DNA from: Synaphobranchus kaupii
Lineage: Eukaryota > Chordata > Actinopteri > Anguilliformes > Synaphobranchidae
NCBI GenBank assembly: GCA_029718625.1
Contig: CM056376.1
Location: 117,215,307 to 117,279,306 of the forward strand
Length of the DNA: 64,000 nt
Reading direction: 5' to 3'
The notes beneath the pieces were generated by a model. The model saw nothing but the letters and a program-made list of their open reading frames with translations. It ran no database searches and was not told where the DNA came from. Below are positions 54,101 to 62,735 of this stretch, in pieces. A program made the translations under genes and the position numbers. Numbering within the stretch: the stretch's first letter is position 1; each line of letters starts with the position of its first letter.

Positions 54101-56522
54101 GGTGGTATCTGCATGGGTCTGGAGGATTCGCAACGAGAGAGACGGTGATGAAGCCCAAGACACAGATTCCAGCGAAGCTCCCAGCAAACACCTGATAGTG
54201 TGAGTTTATCACAGACACACACAGCTTATTGTTATGATTACGTCTGGCTGTTTCTCTTAGTGCTGTACTAGTACTGATATTTTCTCCCTGTCTCTTAGCG
54301 CACATTATATTATCCTTCTGGTGGAGTCGGTGCTTTTTGGAGTTTTTGTCATGGTCATCTTCTATGATCAGGTAACTCTTGTAATGGTGGATTAATGTTT
54401 AAGACCAGGGGTGTGTGGGATGTGATCGGGTTGTGTGGGATGTGATCGGGTTGTGTGGGATGTGATCGGGTTGTGTGGGATGTGATCGGGTTGTGTGGGA
54501 TGTGATCGGGTTGTGTGGGATGTGATCGGGATGTGATCGGGTTGTGTGGGATGTGATCGGGATGTGATCGGGTTGTGTGGGATGTGATCGGGTTGTGTGG
54601 GATGTGATCAGGTTGTGTGCAGTGGTTTAGGGATACAGATGTTGTAACTGCAGATGTGTAGAAGGCCAGAAGGAATGGTAACAATAGTACTGACATATTT
54701 TATGTATACACCATAATAATCCCCCCCCCCCCCCTTCCCCTCCACAGCTAATATCCATCGTCACGGATGAAACGCCGATTGAACAGATGAAAAACAGACT
54801 AATGAAGGACAGACCATCAAGCTCCCAGCACACACACACAACACACACCAAACACAACACACACACACACACGCAAACCCAAACTAGCACTCCTGAGAGA
54901 GGTCTTTGGAAGAGGTGAGTGCATGTTTGTGTGTATATGTGTACTATATGTGCATATCTCAACAGCCAATTTAACGAGGTTACTGTTGTCAGCTACTGTT
55001 GTCAGCTATATTATATTTAACTTTTACCTAGTAATTACCTGGTTAGCCTGCACAGGTACAACTATGGTTTCTCAAAAATTGCTCACTATCAAGATTTGTG
55101 TGTTGGTACCCTACTACCCCTTATGGAAAAAGAATATACTGCAGTATATTTAAAATATATCAAAATTATCTTCACAATATATTTAAAATATACTGCAGTA
55201 TATTACATTTCCATAAGGGTAGGGCTGAAACAATAATCGCCATATCGCCATACCCACCATGCGAGGCTTACCACTGGTTTGGTATGTTACCATCATAACC
55301 GCTCATATCGATATTGACAAGGACAAATTCACTAATATTGAAATAGTGAATATATTGACTACAGCATAAATATTGTTTCACAACAATCCTTCAATTAAAA
55401 TGTCAATGAAATTATGAACTCAATGAAAACATCTTCCTCCTTTAATGTCATTGATCCTCTGTGGTAACGTTATCTTTTCCACTGCATTGGTAATAGCACA
55501 GAGTCATAGGCTATGGTGGATGTTATGGTGCTGCATTAATGCATTATTTGCATATACAATGCCCTCCACTATTATTGGCACCCCCTGGTAAAAATGAGTA
55601 AAAAGGGTTATAAAAAATTCACCGTTTGGTGAATTAGCTTAATGTCACACTGAAAAAGTGAGAACATTTTAATTGAAGTAAATTCATTATGAGAAAAAAA
55701 AATCCCTCATCAAGAAATAATTATTTTTAACAAAACCACGTGTGCCACAATTATTGGCACCCCCTGCATTTATATATAGAATAAAGTAATAATTTTTAAT
55801 ATTTGGGCGCATATCCTTTGCATGCCATGACTTCCTGATATCTGTGACCCAACAACATCAAAAGACTCTTGATATCTTATTTTCTGGTACTCTTACAAGC
55901 GATATTATAACGTCTCTGCATTTAAATGGATCTCTATGGGTGGGACTAGATTTAGCTGTAAATTATGCTGGAACAGTATGGAATACATGGTTGGTAAAAT
56001 GGCTGTAAGTCATCAAGGGTCTGAGGTATCAAACAAGCCTCAAACCATCACTCTGCTGCCAGATATGCAGTAGATATAGATGGATCACTTTAAGGGTTGT
56101 TTCTCCTGACAAATTTTCCTATCGAACTCTATGGAAAAATAAGTCAGGAGAAGAAACCCTTCAGGTTATCCATCCATATCTACTGCATTTCTGGCAGCAG
56201 AGTGATGATTTAAGGCTTGTTTGATACGTCAGACCCTTGATGATTTAGAGCCATTTAGCCAACCATGTGTTCCATACTGTTTCAGTGTAATTTACAGCGA
56301 AATCTAGTCCCACTCAGGCACAGTGTTGTGTATGTAAATTACTGTATCTCTTATATCACTGTTCCAGGCACAGTGCTGTGTATGTAAATTACTAATGCAG
56401 TGTGTGTATCTCTCATATCACTGTTCCAGGCACAGTGCTGTGTTGGCTGTTCCCCTCTCCATTCCAGCCCTCCCTCGGCTGGGGGTATCACCTACTCTGC
56501 TCTGCCGGACTATGATGTGTAA
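48689..56522 (+). CDS. DHHC palmitoyltransferase (DNZ1 / ZDHHC3-7-like), nine exons
   Basis: DHHC enzymes attach palmitate to cysteines of membrane proteins, mostly in the Golgi. Exons: 48689-48813, 49575-49663, 52338-52411, 52565-52677, 53482-53543, 54073-54199, 54299-54371, 54748-54914 and about 56430-56522. The phases of exons 1-8 match. TM1 is in exon 1 ([19 protein letters not shown]) and TM2 in exon 2 ([15 protein letters not shown]), followed by a SDPG motif. The zinc-binding Cys-rich domain and catalytic DHHC are in exon 4 ([19 protein letters not shown]). TM3 spans exons 5-6 and TM4 is in exon 7; a TDETPIE motif is in exon 8. Closest recalled match is Drosophila DNZ1. Odd points: exon 6 has nine candidate acceptors, a CA-rich tract in exon 8 puts the conserved [11 protein letters not shown] block out of frame, and the exon 9 end reads SALPDYDV and stop (56520-56522) in a further frame. 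Either the C-terminus is diverged or this copy or assembly is frameshifted. Confidence 0.85.
49667..50690 (+). repeat. 43-bp minisatellite in intron 2 of the DHHC gene
   Basis: After a (CA)n run, about 22 copies of a unit containing CCTGCACCTTTACTGCATAC followed by CA-rich spacer, 43 bp in the regular part (for example 50062 to 50105). Length variants arise in the CA segment. Confidence 0.93.
50755..50925 (+). repeat. GTTATAACAGG minisatellite, left part
   Basis: Imperfect units of about 45-55 bp with TGTTATAACAGGCTTGTGCA and CAGTGCCTTGTTG. The array is split by the L2 insertion and resumes at 52099. Confidence 0.85.
50926..52098 (-). mobile_element. L2-type LINE fragment, 5'-truncated
   Basis: On the minus strand the fragment begins inside reverse transcriptase at the catalytic [12 protein letters not shown] box (near 52090). 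It continues through the thumb region: [47 protein letters not shown] and [15 protein letters not shown]. After a frame change near 51390 it reads [18 protein letters not shown]. The 3' UTR ends in AAATGTCTAAAATGTAAATG and TAATGTAA at 50926. It lies inside the GTTATAACAGG minisatellite of the DHHC gene's intron 2, antisense to the gene. It is truncated and inactive. Confidence 0.9.
51392..51994 (-). pseudogene. L2 reverse-transcriptase C-terminal coding fragment
   Basis: This is the longest open part of the LINE's pol gene, 200 codons covering the region after YADD up to [14 protein letters not shown]. Similarity is to L2/Maui-type fish LINEs. It has no start, endonuclease or complete polymerase. 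A similar but older remnant lies at 63380-63570. Confidence 0.88.
52099..52320 (+). repeat. GTTATAACAGG minisatellite, right part
   Basis: This resumes directly after the L2 fragment with TGTTATAACAGGCTTGTGCA units (about five) up to just before exon 3 of the DHHC gene. Confidence 0.85.
52836..53292. mobile_element. Foldback module arms with a third kind of Tc1-type end
   Basis: Two successive copies of the module arm (52836-53010 and 53015-53160) contain CAGAGATCCATTCAAATG. They run into a tail ending CCAAACTTTTGAACGGTAGTGTA, a common fish Tc1-family terminus. The whole lies in intron 4 of the DHHC gene. There is no coding capacity. Confidence 0.75.
53607..54108 (+). repeat. 54-bp minisatellite spanning a splice acceptor and exon start
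   Basis: Nine units of 54 bp. The exon-like part GGTTGGCCAGTCTGTACTCC starts at 53641, 53695, 53749, 53803, 53857, 53911, 53965, 54019 and 54073. Each unit contains TTATTGTTTGTGATGGTAG (intron end with AG), then the first 35 bases of exon 6. The copies look identical. The unit is a multiple of three with no stop on the gene's frame, encoding [18 protein letters not shown] per copy. Confidence 0.96.
54409..54620 (+). repeat. 20-bp minisatellite in intron 7 of the DHHC gene
   Basis: About nine to ten copies of TTGTGTGGGATGTGATCGGG, with two interspersed short GATGTGATCGG half-units. Confidence 0.93.
55110..55225. repeat. Small palindromic MITE in intron 8
   Basis: CTACTACCCCTTATGG near 55111 is inverse to CCATAAGGGTAGGG near 55211. 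The interior is largely self-complementary around TATACTGCAGTATATT. It is about 115 bp with no gene. Confidence 0.7.
55555..56317. mobile_element. Tc1-type end with full foldback module in intron 8
   Basis: The left end is ATGCCCTCCACTATTATTGG, a further Tc1-family terminus, with the internal ACAATTATTGGCACCCCCTG. The module starts at about 55798 (GGGCGCATATCCTTTGCATG). This is its most complete copy: outer arm, inner hairpin (GATGGATCACTTTAAGGGTT against its inverse around 56155-56175) and return arm up to 56310. It abuts the duplicated acceptor of exon 9. Confidence 0.8.
56318..56443 (+). repeat. Duplicated acceptor/exon-start units at exon 9
   Basis: GCACAGTGCTGTGT-type sequence starts at 56318, 56368 and 56430. 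Each start follows an AG, and the last two share the identical ATATCACTGTTCCAG tract. Only the third copy continues into the exon (GTTGGCTGTTCC). The first two run into TATGTAAATTACT, which holds an in-frame stop. Confidence 0.85.
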
Positions 56523-56569
56523 CGCTGTAATGCTGTAAGTCTTATAGTGGATGTCTTGGAGCAGACATT

Positions 56570-57585
56570 GGCTGTGTTCAACACCGCATACTATCCATGC
56601 TTTGCATGTTAACTGTGATGTAAAATGAGTATGTAATATGCTTCAAGTGCATATCATGCTCATTTTGCCCGGATATATGTATACTACATTAGCACACAAA
56701 AAAATGTAGGTTCTTTTCAGCTTTATTGGACAGCACAGCGTAGAGAGACAGGAAGAATGGGAGAGAGAGAGACATGCAACAAAGGTTGTGCAGCCGGTTT
56801 TGATCTGCCAATGGCACAGCTTGCAATGAGCATGTGGACGGTCCTCTTGCTGGCTATGCAACTGAAACACCCCATTAGCAAAAATTTCAGAGTATGCGAC
56901 TGAGCTTACTCAATGGTAAAGAGATGCCCCATAATACATTGCGCCTGTTTGTCATCATCTGAGCAACCAATTATACGGTGTGAACCAACCATATGGTGTG
57001 ATTGCAAGGAATAATTTTCGATGACACGACTATGTCAGTAACAACACTTAGCTTTTAACTGACAAATTGGAAATTAGCATTAGAATGCAGGCAACTTATT
57101 TCTGAGGCAAATTCAAGAGCAACCTCCGACGATGACGAAAATGTGTGGGAACATAACAAATTGCATTCCTTATTGATTCAATACGGAAGGCGGGACGGGG
57201 ACGATTCATAAACATTCATGAAAAAATGGGAACAGTAATGACCAAAAGTGGAATATTTTGACAATAACAGAGCATTAACATTTAATGGAAATTATCCAGC
57301 AGTTCATATAAATATTTTCATTTATTGTGGTTATGGATAAAAAATACACTAATGAATAATGTCACAAATATTTAATGGAATTTTGTAAATCTAATGAGGG
57401 TGGTTCCTATATGTGTTTATAACATGGCGACTGATGGCCACAGGTCCATGGCACAGTTAAGTATACTCAATTCCAAAAGGCCCTGTGTACTAGGCTATTC
57501 ATACTAATTTCTGTTTTAGTATGTATTACACAGTAGCTACATACTATCGTAGCATGTAGTATTGTTTTGGGTTTTGAACACAGCC
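56570..57585. mobile_element. TIR-bounded MITE of about 1 kb
   Basis: The ends GGCTGTGTTCAACACCGCAT and an inverse ending TTTTGAACACAGCC. The near-terminal ATACTA/TAGTAT motifs match fish MITEs. No transposase is recognisable. Confidence 0.6.
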
Positions 57586-58263
57586 ATTGTGTGATCAATT
57601 TTATCGCCCCTTCCTACAGGGTACTACAACCCAAAGAGTCACCCTCCCATTAGACGCAAACGTCAATACACCCCTCACACACTAATACACACCTCACACA
57701 TACACACACACACACACTAATACACACATCACTAACATGCACACCAATACACACCTCACTAACACACACAAATACACACCTCACACACATACACCTCTGT
57801 AACACATACTAATACACGCCTCACACACATGCACACTAATACACACCCCACTAACGCACACTAATACACACCTCACACACTAATACACACCTCACATACA
57901 CATGAAAAACACCTCACTAACACACACCAATACACACCTCACTAACACACACTAATACACACCTCACACACATACACACTAATATACATCTCACTAGTAC
58001 ACACCTTACACACTAAAATGGACCTCACACTCCTCCATGCACAGATTACATACCTCACTCTTCTCACTAACACAGAGATGTTACTGATGGTTGATTGCAG
58101 ATGTAGTAGATACTGTCGTCTATACAGATGACTGTATAGACTATCATTGTTTTCCCTAATGTTACCAGTACCCGCTGTTAAATAATGGAACAACATATTG
58201 TTTTTATGTAATTATTTATTCAGACTGTGATGTCATCTATACTGGGGCATATGTTTTGCGAAT

Positions 58264-58283
58264 GTGTGCGAATGTGTGCGTGC

Positions 58284-58324
<41 letters not shown>

Positions 58325-58331
58325 CGCGCAC

Positions 58332-58367
<36 letters not shown>

Positions 58368-58387
58368 CGCGCGCACATATGTGCGTG
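58264..58387. repeat. Alternating purine-pyrimidine tract (GT/GC)n
   Basis: Two (TG)n runs are each followed by a GCGCGCACATATGTG-type block. Such sequence favours Z-DNA. No other function is visible. Confidence 0.85.
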
Positions 58388-59277
58388 TAGTTTGTTCAGA
58401 TTTTCTTAACTGTAAATAATGATGTATTTTCTAATGTATTCTTATGAATTACCGTTACACAAGTGCTCAAGGAACACAGTGTTACATCATCACCCCGCAC
58501 CTCAGTCTGAGACTGGCTGTGTCTGAATCAGTGCCCTATCTACTGCGCCCTGTCTCCTGTGGCAGAAGTGTGCTGTTTAATATGCACTGTTTAGCAGTCC
58601 GAGAAAAATATCCGCCATACTATTTTCCAACCGTACTGTGGAAGTGTCGTAACCAGGTCATAAGACGTCCCACCAGTGTTGCCATGTACGCAGTTTTACA
58701 GCTAAATTGGGATACTTTCAAAGTGCAGTCACGGGTAAAAATGAAAAGTCGCAAAGCACGCACTTATTTTAAAAAGTACAAATATGATGATTTCTATTTA
58801 AAATACGGTGGTTTCGGTTAAAAATATATTTTGGGCTTGTTTTGAGTCGCCATTTGGCTGGAAAGTCTCTGGCAAGATCTGGCAACCCTGCTCCCTACCC
58901 TTGCGCTGCTAGGTCACGTGTTGTTTTTGTTGTATTTGAAGGAAAACGTCAGCGAAGCTGTGCCTCATTTTTTTTTTTTTTTAAACGGAGCTTCACGTCA
59001 TATTTATGTGACCAAAATGTTTGTGTACTTCTTAAAAAGTGTGCTCCCGAATGTACTCAGTGAAACCCCGGAAATAAGTGTGTCGTCCGGGTGTTTCAAA
59101 TATGCTGCAATTTGAAAGATTTTCGCCAACTCAACGACTTTCTCATCCTACCTACTCACCGAGGCTAATCAATAGTGTGGAAGAGTGCTGATTCGGACAC
59201 GACCACTGTCTCACTGACTGGTGGGCTTGTAGCCCCAGTGTTGCATCATCATCCTGCGCCTCAGTCTGAGACTGTGG

Positions 59278-59450
59278 CTGTGTTTGGGATGGCTCCCTAT
59301 ACCCTCTCTAGTGCACCATTTAGGGAATCAGCCATAATTTATCATGTGCTAATTCTCAGTGTTCTCAGTTGAGAATTTGGATACCATCAGAATGGCTGAT
59401 CCCCTAAATAGTGCACTATAAAGCGTACAGGGAACCATTCCGAACTGGCT
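59278..59450. repeat. Small palindromic MITE
   Basis: GGGATGGCTCCCTATACCCT and CTAGTGCACCATTTAGGGAA near 59290-59330 are approximate inverses of CCCCTAAATAGTGCACTATA and GTACAGGGAACCATTCC near 59400-59440. This is typical of a fish hairpin MITE. Confidence 0.65.
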
Positions 59451-59909
59451 GGTGGGCTATAGCTCCAGTGTTGCATCATCACCCTGTGCCTCAGTCTGAG
59501 ACTGTCTCACTGGCAGGTGTGCTACAGCCAGCAGGAGGTATATAGTGGGAGGTATGGTGATGAAGATTATGTACTTTACTATTTATTGTATTTTAACTGT
59601 GAACTCTGTTTTATATACAGTACAGTGTGAAATAAAGTCTGTACATCTGGGATCATCTTTGTTTCTCAGGAAGGGGGAGTCCATGTAATACAGGAATATA
59701 TATGCACACACACACACATACAGATCCATTGGCTCTGTAGTAAAAATGTTTCATAGTCTCCCGAGTGGCTCAGTTCGTAAAGGTGTTGGCCAGGTGTGCA
59801 GGCTCAGCCCTGCTGGTTGGACATTGTTACACTGAGGTTGTGCTGTTTTATTATTTAACTATGATAGCCTACAGGAGGGGTGTAATAACCAGAGGAGCCT
59901 ACAGAAGGG

Positions 59910-60130
59910 GCATTACATTACATTACATTACAATCATTTGGCAGACGCTTTTATCCAAAGCGACGTACAATAAGTGATATTATCCATTTATACAGCTGGA
60001 TATATACTGAAGCAATTCAGGTTAAGTACCTTGCTCAAGGGTACAACGGCAGTGTCCTACCTGGGAATTGAACCTGCAACCTTTCGGTTACAAGGCCAGT
60101 TCCTTAACCATTATACTACACTGCCGCCCG
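59910..60130 (-). mobile_element. tRNA-Thr-derived SINE with LINE-like tail
   Basis: On the minus strand the head reads GGCAGTGTAGTATAATGGTTAAGG (A-box region, written here in two overlapping parts: GGCAGTGTAGTATAATGG and TAATGGTTAAGG). It then has ACTGGCCTTGTAACC, with a TGT anticodon-like loop, and GGTTGCAGGTTCAATTCCC (B-box region). The body leads to AAAGCGTCTGCCAAATG and a (TAATG)n tail at 59910. The head is closest to tRNA-Thr(TGT). It is a retroposon and not a functional tRNA: the acceptor stem is not paired. Confidence 0.82.
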
Positions 60131-60294
60131 GGCATAACTAAATTGGTTCCTATAAGACCCCTTTCACACCGAAGCAATCACCCGGGTAAACCCGTGCTTG
60201 CCGTTGGTGTGAATGGATCAACCCTTGTTTTCCGACCCGGGTCCGTGACCCTGCTCAGGACCCGGGACTTACGCGGGTCGGACACGGCTCCGCT

Positions 60295-60985
60295 TAAACA
60301 AGACACATTTCTTCTAATTTTAAAGCAAGATTACTTTTTATTTAAATTTTTTCTTCCCTCCACCTGCACAATATTTCCTGTGCCCTCTGCTGCCACATAA
60401 CCCCAAAGCATAATGGATCCACCTCAATGCTTAACACCTTTTTTCTCCAAACATACATTCTTTGGTTGTGGCTAAAAAGTTCCATTTTGGCTTTGTCAGT
60501 CCAAAGCACATCACAAATTGCTTTCATGAAATGAGCCCCTGACCTCTAAATGGTCAAAAAGTTAAACATGACACATTTCTTCAAATTTTTAAGCAAGATT
60601 ACTTTTTATTAAAATTCTATTCAGTTTTATTTTTTACATTTTCAAAATAATAAAAAAAGGAAAACGGCCCTGTGCAAAAGTTTGGGAACCCGGTCAGTTA
60701 GTACTTTGTAACTCCTCCTTGGGAATTATAACAGCTTGCAAACACTTCCTGTAGCCAGCTAAGAGTCTTTTAGTTCTTGCTTTTGAAATTTTTCCCCATT
60801 CTTCCTGGCAGAACATCTCTAGCTCAGAAATATTCTTCAGCCTCCTTGCATGCATGGCATTTTTGAGAGATCTCCACAGATTTTCAATAATATTCAAGTC
60901 TGGGGACTGTGGTGGCCATTCCAAAACCTTCATCCGTCTTTCCTGCAGGTACTTCATGGTTGATTTCGAGGTATGCTTTGGATTA
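60295..60985 (-). pseudogene. Scrambled Tc1-like transposase relic
   Basis: On the minus strand 60957-60694 encodes the C-terminal block (VLEWPPQSPDLNIIENLW, then EMFCQEEWGKIS). Positions 60527-60342 encode an upstream block with the first catalytic Asp (ICDVLWTDKAKMELF). The order is reversed relative to a collinear gene. A direct duplication of GACACATTTCTTC...AAGCAAGATTACTTTTTATT lies at 60301 and 60570. TGTGCAAAAGTTTGGGAACC near 60672 is a Tc1-family end. Confidence 0.75.
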
Positions 60986-61095
60986 GCTTCTGTTCAATTA
61001 GATATTAATTGTAAAAGGCATTTTGACCAGGGGTCCCCAAATTTTTTGCACCCCACTGCAAATGATGGAGATTGTAGGCTATTCATGTGAATGTA

Positions 61096-62733
61096 CAGTC
61101 AAGCCGGAAAGTCTGCACACCCCTTTCACCTTCTCCACGTTTTATTACGTTACAGACTTATACTACAATAGATTGAGTTCATTTTTTGTCTCAAACATCT
61201 ACACACAATAGCCAATAATGACGAAGTGAAAACAGGTTTTTAGAAAATATGCAATTTTATTTTACTGACAAAAATAGGTTATTTAGGGGTTACATATCTG
61301 TACACACCCTTAGCCTAATACTTGGTTGCTGCACCTTTGGCAGCGATTACAGCTTCAAGCCGTCTTGGGAAAGAAGCTACGAGCTTGGCATACTTGTTTC
61401 TGGACATTTTTGCCCATTCCTCTTGGCATATCCTTGCAAGCTCCGTCAGGTTGGATGGGGAGCGTCGGTACACAGCCATTTTCAGCTCTTTCCACAGATG
61501 TTCAATTGGATTCAGGTCTGGGCTCTGGCTGGGCCACTCAAGGACATGCACAGACTTTCTCCGAAGCCACTCCTTTGTTCTCTTGACTGTGTGCTTCGGG
61601 TGGTTGTCATGTTGGAAGGTAAACCTTTGCCCCAGTCTGAGGTCCAGAGCGCTCTGGAGCAGGTTTTCTTCAAGGATCTCGGTGTACTTAGCTGCATTCA
61701 TCTTTCCCTCTATCAGGACTAGTCGCCCCGTTCCCGCTGCTGAAAAACATCCCCACATCATGATGCTGCCACCGCCATGCTTCACTGTAGGGATGGTATT
61801 AGCCAGGTGATGAGCGGTGCCTGGTTTCCTCCAGACGTGACGCTTGGTATTCAGGCCAAAAAGTTCAATTTTGGTTTCATCAGACCAGAGAATCTTGATT
61901 CTCATGGTTTGAGAGTCCTCTAAGTACCTTTTTGGCAAACTCCAAGCGGGCTGTGATGTGCCTTTTACTAAGGAGGGGCTTCCGTCTGGCCACTCTACCA
62001 TAAAGGCTTGATTGGTGGAGTGCTGCCTGGATGGTTGATCTTCTGAAAGGTTCTCCCATCTCCACAAGGATACGCTGGAGCTCTGTCAGAGTGACCCTCC
62101 TCACCTTGGTTCCTGCTCACCTCCCTGGCCAAGGCCCGTCTTCCCCGATTGCTCAGTTTGGCCGGGCGGCCAGGTCTAGGAAGATTCTTGGTGGTTCCAA
62201 ACTTCTTCCATTTACGAATGATGGTGGCCACTGTGCTCTTTGGGACCTGTAAAGCTGCAGAGATTTTTCCGTACCCTTCTCCAGATCTATGCCTTGACAC
62301 AATCCTGTTTCTGAGGTCTGCAGATAATTCCTTTGACCCCATGGCTTGGAGTTTGCTCTGACATGCACTGTCAACTGTGGGACCTTATATAGGCAGGTGT
62401 TGGCAATCCCAAATCATGTCCAATCAATTGAATTTATCACAGGTGGACTCCAATTAAGTTGTAGAAACATCTCAAGCAGTATCAGTGGAAACAAAATGCA
62501 CCTCAGCTCACTTTTGGGTGTCATATGCACACTTGTGTACATATGATATTTTACATTTAGATTTTTAATAAATTAGCACAAATGTCTAAAAACCTGTTTT
62601 CACTTTGTCATTATCGGCTATTTTGTGTAGAATTTTGAGACAAAAAATGAACTCAATCTATTGTAGAATATGTCTGTAACGTAATAAAACGTGGAGAAGG
62701 TGAAAGGGGTGTGCAGACTTTCCGGCTTGACTA
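61096..62733 (-). mobile_element. Tc1-like transposon, copy B (full length, inactive)
   Basis: This 1638-bp element has termini CAGTCAAGCCGGAAAGTCTG and an inverse ending CCGGCTTGACTA, flanked by TA (61094-61095 and 62734-62735). It is the same family as copy A at 4285. Ends and interior are nearly identical between the copies. Confidence 0.94.
61315..62342 (-). pseudogene. Tc1-like transposase, copy B (two frameshifts)
   Basis: The gene starts at 62342 with the same N-terminus as copy A. Relative to copy A, 7 extra bases near 62098-62106 shift the frame after ALAREVSRN, and one extra base near 61930 shifts it again at LEFAK. From there the frame is open to the stop at 61315. It includes [28 protein letters not shown] (second catalytic Asp) and [15 protein letters not shown] (catalytic Glu). 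The copy is inactive, but the region broken in copy A is intact here. Confidence 0.92.
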
Positions 62734-62735
62734 TA

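Larger units (their letters stand above)
56523..59640 (+). other. 3' UTR and flank of the DHHC gene with embedded MITEs
   Basis: No further gene is supported. The best polyadenylation signal is GAAATAAAGTCTGTAC near 59630. The stretch holds the MITE at 56570-57585, CA-rich minisatellite units (ACACACCTCACTAACACAC) at about 57655-58015, a GT/GC tract at about 58264-58387 and a small palindromic MITE at 59278-59450. A motif CAGTGTTGCATCATCA with CCTCAGTCTGAGACTG occurs three times (about 58478, 59236, 59467). An open frame of 125 codons at 58444-58821 has no recognisable family. Confidence 0.55.

Noticed and set aside
53558..54222. Open frames of about 200 codons on both strands over the 54-bp minisatellite as an independent gene
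   Set aside because: The repeat length is a multiple of three, so several frames stay open together. Only the plus-strand frame joining [13 protein letters not shown] makes sense, and that as part of the DHHC gene.
58444..58821. Small gene of 125 codons downstream of the DHHC gene
   Set aside because: There is no recognisable family or splice context. It overlaps repeated UTR-like motifs, and the Lys/Tyr-rich end looks like translated AT-rich sequence.
59910..60130. Functional tRNA gene
   Set aside because: A- and B-box-like sequences are present, but the cloverleaf does not pair, and the unit continues into a LINE-like tail. It is a SINE.
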